Part shown: piece after piece, positions 1-9,884 of the stretch
Position numbering within the stretch: position 1 is the stretch's first letter
How the letters are laid out: each line of letters opens with the position of its first letter
NCBI GenBank assembly: GCA_032821775.1
Contig: JAVLRN010000005.1
Span: 3,410,001-3,474,000 of the forward strand
Source: Sanguinoderma infundibulare
Taxonomy: Eukaryota > Basidiomycota > Agaricomycetes > Polyporales > Polyporaceae
DNA: 64,000 nucleotides
Direction of reading: 5' to 3'
Program-made: the position numbers and the translations under genes
The notes under the pieces: generated by a model
What the model was told of the DNA's origin: nothing
Databases searched by the model: none
Seen by the model: the letters and a program-made list of their open reading frames with translations, nothing else

Positions 1-601
1 AGGAGAGACCGCCCTCCGGGTCGTGGCCGAAGGTGTAGGAGCCCTCGGGGTAGTGCGCCTGCATCGACAACTTGCCATCGGGCGCGGAGACGTAGTTGTG
101 TGAGAGCGCCGAGAGCAGCTTGGTGACACCGAGGGTGCTATCGTCGAGCGGGAGCGCGTTGTCGGACGAGGAGGAAGTGGTCCAAGAGGACAGGTGTGTA
201 ACGGGGAAGAGCTTCTTGAGTAAGCCGGTGCCGGTCGTGTTCTCGTCATCCGAAGAGCTGTTCGGAGTGGTGGAGGCCTGGGACTTGGCCGTGGAACTGG
301 ATGGCTCCGGGGCGGTGCTGCTGGGCTTGTGGGTAGAAGAGGTCGTCGTGTCCCGGTGCGTAGTTGTCGCTGCAACCGCAGTATGGGTAGCGGTCGGCTC
401 AACAGCGCTGGACGCGACTATAGGCGAGACAGCGCTCTCGACAACGACAGTGGAAGCAGGGGGAACGACAGTGCTCTCGGCAACCGCAGTCGAAGCAGGC
501 GGAACCTTGCAGCGACCGCTCCGACGATGGTGGGTAGGGGCAGCAGAGACCGAAGCGAGAGAGAAAGCAAGGAGAGCAAGCAGGGTCCTGAAGGCGAACA
601 T
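1..601 (-). CDS. Polysaccharide lyase family 14-like secreted protein (copy A, partial)
   Basis: First exon of a secreted PL14-type protein, reading leftward off the window edge; the rest of the gene is missing. The ATG at 599-601 opens a hydrophobic signal peptide (MFAFRTLLALLALLSLSLA). About 100 residues rich in Ser, Thr and Ala follow, then the start of the catalytic-type fold, with the stretch around YVSAPDGKLSMQAHYPEGSY. That stretch is nearly identical in protein and DNA to copy C at 6490-6600. The low-complexity Ser/Thr linker is absent from copies B and C and looks like an O-glycosylated spacer. PL14 enzymes cleave uronic-acid polysaccharides by beta-elimination. The substrate of these fungal members cannot be told from sequence. 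Family call is confident; activity is inferred. Confidence 0.85.
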   Translation of the reverse strand, partial: MFAFRTLLALLAFSLASVSAAPTHHRRSGRCKVPPASTAVAESTVVPPASTVVVESAVSPIVASSAVEPTATHTAVAATTTHRDTTTSSTHKPSSTAPEPSSSTAKSQASTTPNSSSDDENTTGTGLLKKLFPVTHLSSWTTSSSSDNALPLDDSTLGVTKLLSALSHNYVSAPDGKLSMQAHYPEGSYTFGHDPEGGLS

Positions 602-1791
602 GGTTGCCTAGTTCCAAGTAAAAGAGTGACGTCTGGTTGGAAAACCGAGGCGATAGTGACCGTGGAGAGTAAAGAATGTAGGAATGCGCAGAAGACTGCA
701 CACAACCTGACGGAAATAGGGAGGCGGAGCGGAGGACGGGGGATATGGAAGAGGAAGGGAGGTGGTGGAAGAAATGGACGTCCCGGGCGCCATGGCACTT
801 ATCTACCATCACTAGGCAGGCGCCGCATCTGGCATTAGCGAGCACTGCCAGTACTGTACTCCCCCAACGTCAGTCATTGTTCTCGCCGTTTTTCATTGTT
901 CATCCGTTGTTTCTTGCTGAAGAATACTAGGGCAGAAAACTCCAACAAACTCAGCACAGACAACTGAGGGAGATTGGACCCACATTATCAAGAGACTTAC
1001 CATCTGTCTACCAGACAGCTGACTCGCATGCCACAGAAGGAGGCCGCAGTGGCCACTTGAATTACCTGGCCTAACTTTTGCATATTGGATGAGAAAGACA
1101 CGACCATCGTGTCCAGAATTTTTGTACGGATGCGACTTCTAGCTTCAACTCTACCCGTCCATGCGCAGCGGTCACTGCATTTCGAATCGTCGCGCAGCGC
1201 ATGGCGGTGCGCCTCCGATTCCGGGCATCGCTTTGACGACGAGCCTCCGAGTGAAATGTGAGGAAGTGCTTACGCGAAGGCAAGACGAAGCGCGGTACCG
1301 TACTTATGTTTGATCGTGATCGCCGCCCCCAACAGTTCGATCGCGTCTGGACTTTGAAAGTGGCGAGTTTCAGCGGATGGGTTTCGATCGAGATCGATTG
1401 ATCAGGCTGTTTTGTTGTCGGGAAGTTCGTATGTACATACCATGCACATACACAGCGGTTACATAAAGTTTAGCGAAAAATCGAGGCCTCAGAGGGTGCA
1501 GCACGCGATGAGACCCGAGAGACCTAAGGGGATGTGCAGGGTTGAAGGAACAGAGAGTATTATGTTACAGCAAATAACCAATAGAGGAGCGAATAACACG
1601 AAGACCATGGGAGCTAAAAGCAAGGGTCCCCAGTGGGGTTGACTATGAAAGTTCCGATGGCGGACTTAGTCCTACTTGGTCCCACGCTTGTAGACCACAA
1701 TGTGTCCGGGGTTCTAAAAATATAGCCGACAGTATTAGAACCACAACATGTAGCACACGCAGATAGAGTTGGAACGATCGAGATCGTCCAA
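602..1791. other. Intergenic, no supported gene
   Basis: Upstream region of PL14 copy A. Short open frames here have no recognisable domain and no coherent splice structure. Nothing else is supported. Confidence 0.5.
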
Positions 1792-1872
1792 CTATAACTG
1801 CTCCGTAATAACCACAGAAAAGTCACCAAGGTACGAATTCACATCCTTTTGGGTCGCTCAGGAGGGGTCTGA
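1792..1872 (-). pseudogene. Decayed terminal exon of a PL14-like paralogue
   Basis: Read leftward, this 81-bp piece gives SDPS-stop-ATQKDVNSYLGDFSVVITEQL-stop. It lines up residue for residue with the terminal exons of the intact copies: B has SDSSWATPKDQNVFFGDFSVAITKNL at 2848-2930, and C has the same pattern at 5676-5758. The conserved Trp codon has become TGA, and the acceptor-side bases have slipped by one. No matching second or first exon was found to the right. It is therefore a relic of a fourth tandem copy between A and B rather than part of either. Reading and alignment are direct; the history is inferred. Confidence 0.75.
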
Positions 1873-2847
1873 GCTGGTCTCATCCTGCAAATCAAGGATA
1901 TCAGGATCCACGTGTGTGGAGCATACAACTCTACGAACAAGTCACGATCCATAACGTGGTGACTGACAATACGTCGTCGCAGGAAGTGAGGTGAACCATC
2001 GAGAAGGGTACAAAAGCAAAAGGCACAAACCCTGTCTAGGCTTTCCCGTGGCCTCGACCTCGGGGGATTGCTTTGCGGCGAGCGTGCGCTAGCTGGGTAG
2101 AAACGATATTCCTCGCCTGGCTTGGAAAAACGCTTGACAACCTTCTCCCCCGGTCGCGGGAGACAGCCCGATAGCGCTTAGCCGAACTACTACTTGGATC
2201 TGCAAGCGCTCCAATTTGTGGCGTCGATCCGCCGTCGGTGGTACACTGCCAATGCATGGATGACGTTTCATCTGATCACGCACGAAATGAATGACATACG
2301 GTGATGCGTCTCACCCAGTGTGCCCCTCGCGAACCTCGGTGGATGCATCTATCGATTGCCTAACGTTTCAAATCCAGTCCTGCGAAAATTGCGTCAGCAT
2401 ACACAAACACGCAGGGTGTTACGCCGATCGGCGATGTCATATCAGACGAACGCACTGTCCAACTGAGCGATGGTGCACGCACGTAACCACCCAGATGAGT
2501 ACATCTTGGTTGTTGGGAGAAAACACGAGCGCTCGGCGCCTATTGTAGCGGCGCGCCGCCGCGAGGCCTAGCGAGACGATGATATGCATAGCGCGTCGAC
2601 AAGAGCAAAAGTACTGTACAACGTCGCGACGTAGATGAATATATGCGTGTAAGCGTACAACAGTGCAGAAGACGTGGATGATACCTATTAGGATTAGACT
2701 ACGCAATGCGCCGGGCTCGATCGCCCTGGAGTCGACGAGAGCCCGACATGAGCGTGAGGTTCGTAACTTCTGGGAATCGCTTAGCGGTATAGGCCGCCGA
2801 GTGGGATCGTGGTCATGACGATGATCGTAGGATGGGAAATATGGCTT
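1873..2847. other. Intergenic, no supported gene
   Basis: Between the PL14 relic exon and copy B. Scattered short frames only. A search by eye for relics of exons 1 and 2 of the lyase family found none. Confidence 0.45.
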
Positions 2848-3909
2848 TCAGAGGTTCTTGGTGATCGCCACCGAGAAGTCGCCGAAAAACACGTTTTGGT
2901 CCTTGGGCGTCGCCCAGGACGAGTCGCTACCTGTGCGCGCAGCAACCGGTCAGCATCACCATTCACCGTGCGATATACGTATCCACAGCCGAGAGTCAAG
3001 AGAAACTCACCTCCGAAGAACGACTGCATCTGGATCCCACGAATGCGCCCAGAGTCCGCCGTCCGGAGCACCAGGCCCGGGACGGTGAACATGCTCGTGC
3101 CGTCCACGAAGAGCTCGAGCTCGCCGTTCGCTTGGCCGACGTCGTTGAGCTTCACGCGCTGACCGATCGTCGTGCGGTTCCCCGGGGTGAACGTAAAGGA
3201 GCCGCGGCCGACAGACGCGCCGAAGACGTCGTTGCAGGTCGAGAAGGGGGGGACGTCGCAGACGGCCTTGTTCTCCGGGGAGCCGGGCGGGAGGTAGGTG
3301 TAGAGCTCGCCGGCGCCGTCCGTGCGCCACATGAAGCGAGCAGAGAAGCAGCCGTTATCTCGTCGGCCCCCGGAGCAGCCGATGGCCTCCTTGTCGCTGT
3401 CGCCTCCATCTATAACGATGTCGGTCACTGCACCACGACCATGAAGGAACAAAGGACTTACAAAGGCCGGGCAGCTTTCCGCCCTTCACGAAATCAAATC
3501 CGTCCTCAAAGAGAACTGAATAGGACAGCGTGGCCTCCGCAGCGGTGGTCAAGTCTACGTCCTTGGGGCCCGGTGCATAGAAGGAGATCCCACCGCGGGG
3601 GGTCGCAGAGGGCTTGAAGGACCCCTCGGGATACTTCGCGCGTATTGAAGGGACGCCATCCGGCGAGTTGACGACGTCGTGCGTGAGGCCCTTGATATCA
3701 CTGATCGGCCGGAATGTAGCATCGTCGAACGGGACAGCGCCCGAAATGTCCTGCGACACGGACCAGGATGCTGAGTCAGAGACGGGGAAGAGAGTGGAGG
3801 CCGCGCGCGCGGCAAGGGTAAAGCCAGGCGCAAGGGGGAGAGCAGAGACAGTGGACGCGAGTCCGAAAGCGATGACGGGAGCAAGCGTGGAAAACATATC
3901 AAACGTCAT
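2848..3909 (-). CDS. Polysaccharide lyase family 14-like secreted protein (copy B)
   Basis: Complete gene, exons 3462-3909, 3011-3409 and 2848-2930 on the minus strand; introns of 52 and 80 bp with GTAAGT and GTGAGT donors. The protein (about 309 aa) has a signal peptide (from MFSTLAPVIAFGLASTVSA, second ATG at 3895-3897; the first ATG is four codons upstream). It then has the PL14 beta-jelly-roll landmarks: KGGKLPGLYGG across intron 1, CSGGRRDNGC, FMWRTDGAGELYTYLPP, and the ending FFGDFSVAITKNL. Exon 2 (399 bp) and exon 3 (83 bp) have exactly the sizes seen in copy C, with the same intron phases, so B and C arose by duplication. Likely an extracellular lyase or carbohydrate-binding relative; catalytic activity is not shown. 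Confidence 0.9.
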
Positions 3910-5675
3910 GTAGGTTCGTGAAGGGTAAGGAAAGCAAAAGAGCAGATTGGCACAGCACAGCTGTATGAGGGTATACCTGGGAGCAGATGGGGACCAGCGG
4001 CGTCGAGCGACGATACCCGGAAGAGGGCAGACATCTCTTTATACGATCCATGACGCATAGCAAAGCTGGGAAAACGTTGCGCCTGAGGAACAATAGTTTC
4101 GCCCACAGAACAAGGTACCGCCCGATCCTTGAAACGGAAGGCGGCCGGAGAGACGCCCATGTTGTCAAGAACAAAAGCCGCGCTTGTTTCAGAGCGCTTG
4201 CAGTTCCCAGTACAACAGATGGCAGATGCACCGTGATTAGCATCTGAACTTCAAAAAGTCCTGCCTGTCACGCTGGTTGACATGGTGGTCGACTGCTGCA
4301 ACAAAACGAACACCGACTGTGGTGTATCCCCGATAGCCCCCTTCAGAAATGCTTTATCGCTGAACGACGCGGCTAAGCGGCCGTGATTTCATGGTTGCTT
4401 TCTCGGATAGACGGTGTCTATCATCCCGGGTATAGAAGGAGCCGACCATGACGGATGCGCCAAATACCACAGACTCCGAACATCAAGCACGACAGCAACC
4501 ATGTTCGCATCCGCCCTGAAGAAAGCAGGAAGAAAGGTAAGTACTCACCGGGCGGGCGTTCTTCATGCCACACGCGGCCTTCCCTGGCCTTCCTCGGGCA
4601 AATGCGTTCATTACTCAGACTGTGGGCGCATCGCAGAGTGGTAGAAAGACCTATGATACCATCGCCCTGACGATATGGGGGGCTCACTGAAAGTGAGCCG
4701 AGCTCGATCGGAGGCTGAGCAGGCCGAGCGGGCGCATCCAAGGCTAGAAATGAGGTCGTAAGGCTGTCCGATTTTGATGACTGGATTCACGCACCGGTTG
4801 AATTTGAGTAAAATTTTGCCAAGACACCGCTCGAGCCTGAGGATCAGTTACGGACACAGCATACTCGACGCCCAAACCGCTCAACTCGATGGCAAAAGTT
4901 TGACGCTGCTCAAGTTCACGCATATATGCGGTCCGACTGCAGTGTCGTCGTCTATCGTTCCGTCCAGATGCCGGGGACACAGCCGTTCGAGTGGAAGCAT
5001 CAGAGACACGCAACAGCCTGAGGTCGAATAGCGCCTACATTCAGGACACCTCTGCCGGCTGTACAGCTAGACCAAAGCTAAACCAGATGAACCTGTAAAG
5101 ATTCTCAGTACCATGGATCTCGTGCATGTAGAATCGACAAGACATTCGATACCACAGAGAGCGGAGGCGGATCGAGCACAACTTGTTGAGCAGCGAGTCG
5201 AGTCGATGACGCTGTGCACAGCCTTGTCGACCGTGAGAACGTTCCAGGCCTTGCGCAAACCACGTTTAGCCTGAGCGGCCTGGAGCTCCGAGGCTCGAGA
5301 ACTCTGTTCACTTTCGCACCAGGAACTCACCACCCGGTGTAGAAGGTATCCATGTGCTGCCAATGCAAGGCTTCTGCACACTCAAAGTATGATCAATTCA
5401 AGTCAAGAGTTGGTCCACAGGAAATGCATGAAGTTCATCATTGTCGTAAAAGGTGAGTACAAATACAATATCGCGATAAGCTACATAAAAGCTGAGAGCC
5501 TGGGTAAGTATCATGCGATCGTTAACATATCAACAGGCTACCGCGCGAGCAAGGAAAGCCAAAAGCAGCAAATAAAAGCCCCTCGCGCGTGGACGACTCA
5601 AATGGACACCGACTCTATCCAGCGCCGCCGGGGGAGCTGAGGAAAGTTACAAGGACACCCCATAAACTTTCCCGT
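3910..5675. other. Intergenic between PL14 copies B and C
   Basis: Holds the promoter of copy B and 3' flank of copy C. Open frames around 4420-5380 on both strands show no family resemblance and no convincing splice sites. No further lyase remnants recognised. Confidence 0.5.
4037..4043 (-). promoter_or_regulatory. TATA-like box of PL14 copy B
   Basis: TATAAAG on the minus strand, about 130 bp upstream of the start of copy B. Position and sequence fit a fungal TATA element; functional role is inferred. Confidence 0.4.
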
Positions 5676-6829
5676 TCACAGATTCTCCGTGATAGCCACG
5701 GAGAAGTCTGAGAAGTACACTTCCTGGTCCTTGGGCGAGGCCCACGAGGAGTCCGATCCTGTGGACAGGTGAGTCAGCCCTAAAATCAGACATGCTGCTC
5801 GCAATTGCGGTCTGCAGCTCCAAGCGCGACCCACGGGTCACACCAGTAACCGGTGATCAAAGCCAGTCCGCATCCGCACCTCCGCTGTGAAGGGACGGAT
5901 CGGGCTCTGTGGGACGAAGAGACTCACCTCCGAAGAAAGTCTGCATCTGGAGGCCGCGGATTCTCCCATCATCGCTGTCGCGGATGACGAGCCCGCCCAC
6001 GTTGATCACGCTCTCGCCCGCCACGAACACCTCGAGCTCGCCGTTCGCCTCGCCGACGTCGTTTAAGCGCACACGTTGCGCGATCGTCGTCCTGACCCCT
6101 GTCTTGAACGTGAACGCGCCGCGGCCCACGGACGCACCGTAGACGTCATTGCAGGTCGAGAATGGGGGGATGTCACACACCGCCTGGTTCTCGTCGTAGT
6201 CGGGCGGAAGGTAAGTGTAGAGCTCCCCAGCGCCGTTCGTGCGCCACATGAACCGTGCGGACCAGCAGCCGTCGTCCCTGCGTCCCCCGGAGCAAGAGAG
6301 CGCCTCGTCGTCGCTGTCTCCGCCGTCTGGGAAAGCATGAGATGGCGATGAGAGATAGAGTGTGAAATGACGTACAGAGCCCCGGGAGTTTCCCGCCCTT
6401 GACGAAATCGAAATCGGTGGGGAAGTAGACGTCGTAGCTAAATGTGGCTTCCTTGGCAGTGGTGAGATCTACGCTGGCAGGGCCAGGGGCGTAGAAGGAG
6501 AACCCGCCTTGCGGGTCGTGGCTGAAGGTGTAGGACCCTTCGGGGTATATGGCCTGCATCGACAACTTGCCATCGGGCGCGGAGACGTAGTCGTGAGTGA
6601 GAGCCGTAATCTGGTTGTGGGGGCGGAAGGTTGAATCAGCCAGGGGACCGGGGCTAGGAAGATCCTGGTCGGTCGTCCAGTATTTCTTCTGGGGAGAGAT
6701 GGGGAAAAGAACACCCGTTAGGCTCGTACGAGTCGTAAGGTTGGCCGTAGGTGTAGGAACGATAATGGCGTGTGTGGGGAGGAGAGAAATCGCCAAGGAG
6801 AGGAAGACGGTAGCGAGCGTCGAAGGCAT
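5676..6829 (-). CDS. Polysaccharide lyase family 14-like secreted protein (copy C)
   Basis: Complete gene, exons 6376-6829, 5928-6326 and 5676-5758; introns of 49 bp (donor GTACGT) and 169 bp (donor GTGAGT). The second intron is twice as long as its counterpart in copy B. The product (about 311 aa) starts MPSTLATVFLSLAISLLP, a clear signal peptide. It contains the family landmarks GGKLPGLYGGDSDDEA, CSGGRRDDGC, RFMWRTNGAGELYTYLPP, ASVGRGAFTF and FFGGSDSSWASPKDQ. The start at 6829 puts the signal peptide at the N-terminus; an in-frame upstream extension to 6928 would bury it and crosses the TATA box. Probably secreted and acting on polysaccharide, with substrate unknown. Confidence 0.9.
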
Positions 6830-6909
6830 GGTGTACAGCGTAGATGACCTGCAGTAGTCAGCCGTTGGAGGACTGGTTGTCCGGTCCCTCCACGTCCCCA
6901 CACATGACG

Positions 6910-6917
6910 TTTTTATA
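6910..6917 (-). promoter_or_regulatory. TATA box of PL14 copy C
   Basis: TATAAAAA on the minus strand, 81 bp upstream of the ATG of copy C. This is a strong consensus TATA element, consistent with an inducible secreted enzyme gene. Confidence 0.55.
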
Positions 6918-7852
6918 CTGAACGACATACCGATGAACCTCCGAACGGGATGTCACGCCTGCAGACGAACAAAGGAAGCCGGAGTGATCGTATGCCAATT
7001 TTTTTGCGTTCGCGCTGGTGAAGACTCACATGAGTGCGCGGCATGCATTCTTGCGCGGAGACACGGAGACCAGCATTTTCGGGGTGACGTGAGCGCACCT
7101 GACGGATCGGGTGTATGCAGACCTAAAGGGACAGCGTGTGCAGTACCAAAGCAAGTTTAAGCAACATACCGAATACGTCTGGCAAAAGGCTCCTCGGATT
7201 GGCTACTTTACCGTGGACGTTCGACACCGCCTGTATTTCGAAGCTTCATCATGGCCACTCCGTTCCACAGAAAGTGCCTGTTGACCAGGGCCAAATGAAA
7301 ACGCGAGGGCAGGGTGCCTGATGTGAAAGTCGTGTGCAATCGGACTGCGCTGAAGAGCTGGATGTGAGGAAGTCGGGCGGATATGAAAATAACTCACACG
7401 CGTCCTCCACGGGAAGGCCAAGCATTGTGGATGGCCCGTAATTTGTGCGAGAAGTAGTCATGGAGATGTAACCTTGATCGGTCCAAGGTGCCCACTCTCC
7501 GTGAGTGTGCCTACATAGATCGATTTGCCACGGGGTCTGGTATCATTGGGGTGTGCGTGTGCAGAATGGCTGATTCATAGAAGGAGGGGCGGCTAGCTGT
7601 GTGCCATCACTTCGAGATGGGGAGTATATCTGAAGAGCAGCTGGGAGATATACGTGGTGGGCACTCAGACGTCGGGATAGTAGTTGGGGCGATTTGGAAA
7701 CGAAGAGATATGACGTGCCGCAGGCTACATACCGGCGCTTGAAATAGCACTATGCTACGCAAATGCCATAGTCAAAAACTACGTTCTACGCATACAGGCT
7801 GTATACATAGGTGAGATTCGACGACAATACCTGGATAGGAGCACGGTCGATG

Positions 7853-7858
7853 AAAAAA
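7853..7858 (-). terminator. RNA polymerase III terminator of tRNA-Gly
   Basis: Run of six T residues in the transcript sense, 19 bases after the tRNA 3' end; the standard pol III stop signal. Confidence 0.7.
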
Positions 7859-7877
7859 GGTACTAAGAGCGATCCAA

Positions 7878-7948
7878 TGCATCCGCCGGGAGTCGAACCC
7901 GGAGCTAGGCCATGGGAAGACCCAATGTTACCGCTACACCACGAATGC
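7878..7948 (-). tRNA. tRNA-Gly, anticodon CCC
   Basis: The minus strand folds into a full cloverleaf. Acceptor stem GCATTCG pairs with CGGATGC (one G-U) and is followed by discriminator A. The D arm is GTGT/ACAT, and the anticodon stem GGGTC/GGCCT (two G-U pairs) carries loop TTCCCAT. The T arm is CCGGG-TTCGACT-CCCGG. The anticodon CCC reads GGG (glycine). A-box (TGGTGTAGCGG) and B-box (GGTTCGACTCC) promoter elements are internal. There is no intron, and CCA is not encoded, as expected for a eukaryotic nuclear tRNA gene. Confidence 0.95.
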
Positions 7949-8066
7949 GTGTTATAAGATGGGTGCAGTTGAGATATGACAAGTGTTGCCATCCTGCCAG
8001 CAGCTTCACCCAAGAGTTTGGCAACAGCTTCACTTGCTACTTATTTGCCACTAACCACCAACGTTC

Positions 8067-9676
8067 ATGAAACGAAGAGCATCACTGATCGGCCGGCCAA
8101 GTCCATTCCACGCCGGCGTCACCCTCTTCAACCCAGATGACTTGGCATCAGGAACGACAGTGCGACGCTCAAAGAGGCTAAAGGTCACCTCGACCTCAGG
8201 CCCCGCACCGACAAGTTCGAATTCCTCCGAGCAACCACAAGGGTCTCCCTCGCGCTCAAAGGCCCCGAAATCTTCTGACGGAGACACAGACTTGGCTGCG
8301 CCACCAGCCCCTCGCAAGGCAGCTAGGGCCAAGGTGCTCGTGAACGCAGGAGACGACGACGGTGTCGCTAGCTCGTCCACCTCAGCACTTCCGGCGGAAC
8401 TCCCTAAACCCAAACGGTCCGCGTCTCCTCGCAAACCCAAGGCCATCCCAACCGCGCTCGAGACGCCGCACCCTGCGCCCGTACGTTGGCGCGAGACGTA
8501 CGACACCATCAAGCTCATGCGCGGGCGCATCGTCGCCCCGGTCGACACCATGGGGTGTGACCAGGCACAGTACAAGGAGACTGAGCCGAAGGTACCGCTC
8601 TCGCGCTGCTTCTCGCGGACGTTCCCTTGCTGACAGGCGGAATTCTTGGCAGAACCAACGGTTCGCGACGCTCGTCTCGCTCATGCTCTCTTCACAGACG
8701 AAGGACGAGGTGACGGATGCGGCCGTGGGGAAGCTCCGCGACGCGGTTGGGGGGACGTTGTCTATCGATGCAATACTCGGCGCCAGCGAGAGCTCTATTG
8801 CCGATGCCATATGCAAGGTCGGCTTCTGGAGGCGCAAGACCCAGTAAGCCGCGTTGTGTGGCGTGCAAATGGTTTTGCTGACGGGAATGTTCAGATACAT
8901 CAGGCAGGCCGCGCAGAAACTCCACGACGAGTTTGAAGGCGACGTTCCAAAGACGGTGGACGAACTCTGTTCGCTACCTGGCGTCGGGCCGAAGATGGCG
9001 TTTCTCGCGCTCCAGGTCGCATGGAAGGTGTAAGTGTGGTCGTAGCCGTTTATCAATCGTCGTCCTTATGTGCCTTCGTAACAGGAACGCCGGAATCGGT
9101 GTGGACGTGCATGTGCACCGCATCACCAACAGGCTCGGATGGCACAAGCCTCCAACCAAGACTCCCGAGGAGACGCGGTATGTCGCATTAACACTGACCA
9201 TCCCGACACTCGCCTGACAGTTCTCGCTGGTCATAGGCTTAACCTGCAATCTTGGCTACCGCTCGAGTTGCACCCCGAAATCAACCACCTGCTCGTCGGG
9301 TTCGGCCAGGTAAGTCTCTATTCCTTTCCCTACCATCTGTGTCGTGCTCTGGTTTTCTGACATAACTGACCGGCTTGGCACCTTCCCACACGACCTGCAG
9401 ACCATATGTGCACCCGTGGGACCCAAGTGCGACCAATGCGAGCTCAGCGACGGCCACTGCCCCAGCGCCAAGAAGGCCCTCAAAGCGTCGACTAGCAGAA
9501 CCAAGAGTAAGAAAGTCTCCGTCGCGTCTGCTACGCCTGATCAGGGTGCCGGGCCGAAGATAGAAGTCGAGCTCGAAGAAGACGTGAAGGAGCGCAAGGT
9601 CGACATCCTCTCCGCGGCACCAGAGCGCATCTCACCTGAACCGGACATCCCTGTCAAGGTCGAGGATACCTCATAG
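8067..9676 (+). CDS. NTH1: Endonuclease III homologue, DNA N-glycosylase/AP lyase
   Basis: Base-excision-repair enzyme that removes oxidised pyrimidines and nicks the abasic site, acting in nucleus and/or mitochondria. Exons 8067-8591, 8653-8843, 8895-9029, 9085-9177, 9237-9309 and 9401-9676 give 430 aa. Residues 1-150 form a disordered basic tail. The helix-hairpin-helix motif LPGVGPKM holds the predicted catalytic Lys at about 272, and VDVHVHRI holds the catalytic Asp at about 291. A 4Fe-4S Cys quartet follows at about 342, 349, 352 and 359. Its spacing is C-x6-C-x2-C-x6-C, one residue longer at the end than the classical x5. A charged tail of about 70 aa ends the protein. The first intron acceptor was placed at 8652 to give [21 protein letters not shown]. 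Convergent with THI20. Confidence 0.95.
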
Positions 9677-9884
9677 CTTCTGGCTTCTAGATGGAAGGCT
9701 TGCCCCTCACGAGGCGCGATCTACATCGAGTTCTATCGCTACATTGTTTTTCTTGAGTCCTGCTCTCATCCTGCTCTCCTGCACTCACCCGATATCGCAT
9801 ACCTCTGTTCCCCATCTAATCTCATCATGTACCATATCGCATCTCCGTCGTGTTTGCAACGCTCCCTCCCCCATCCCAATCAGA

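Larger units (their letters stand above)
6830..7877. other. Intergenic, no supported gene
   Basis: Promoter side of PL14 copy C, then about 900 bp up to the tRNA terminator with no recognisable coding sequence. Confidence 0.5.
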
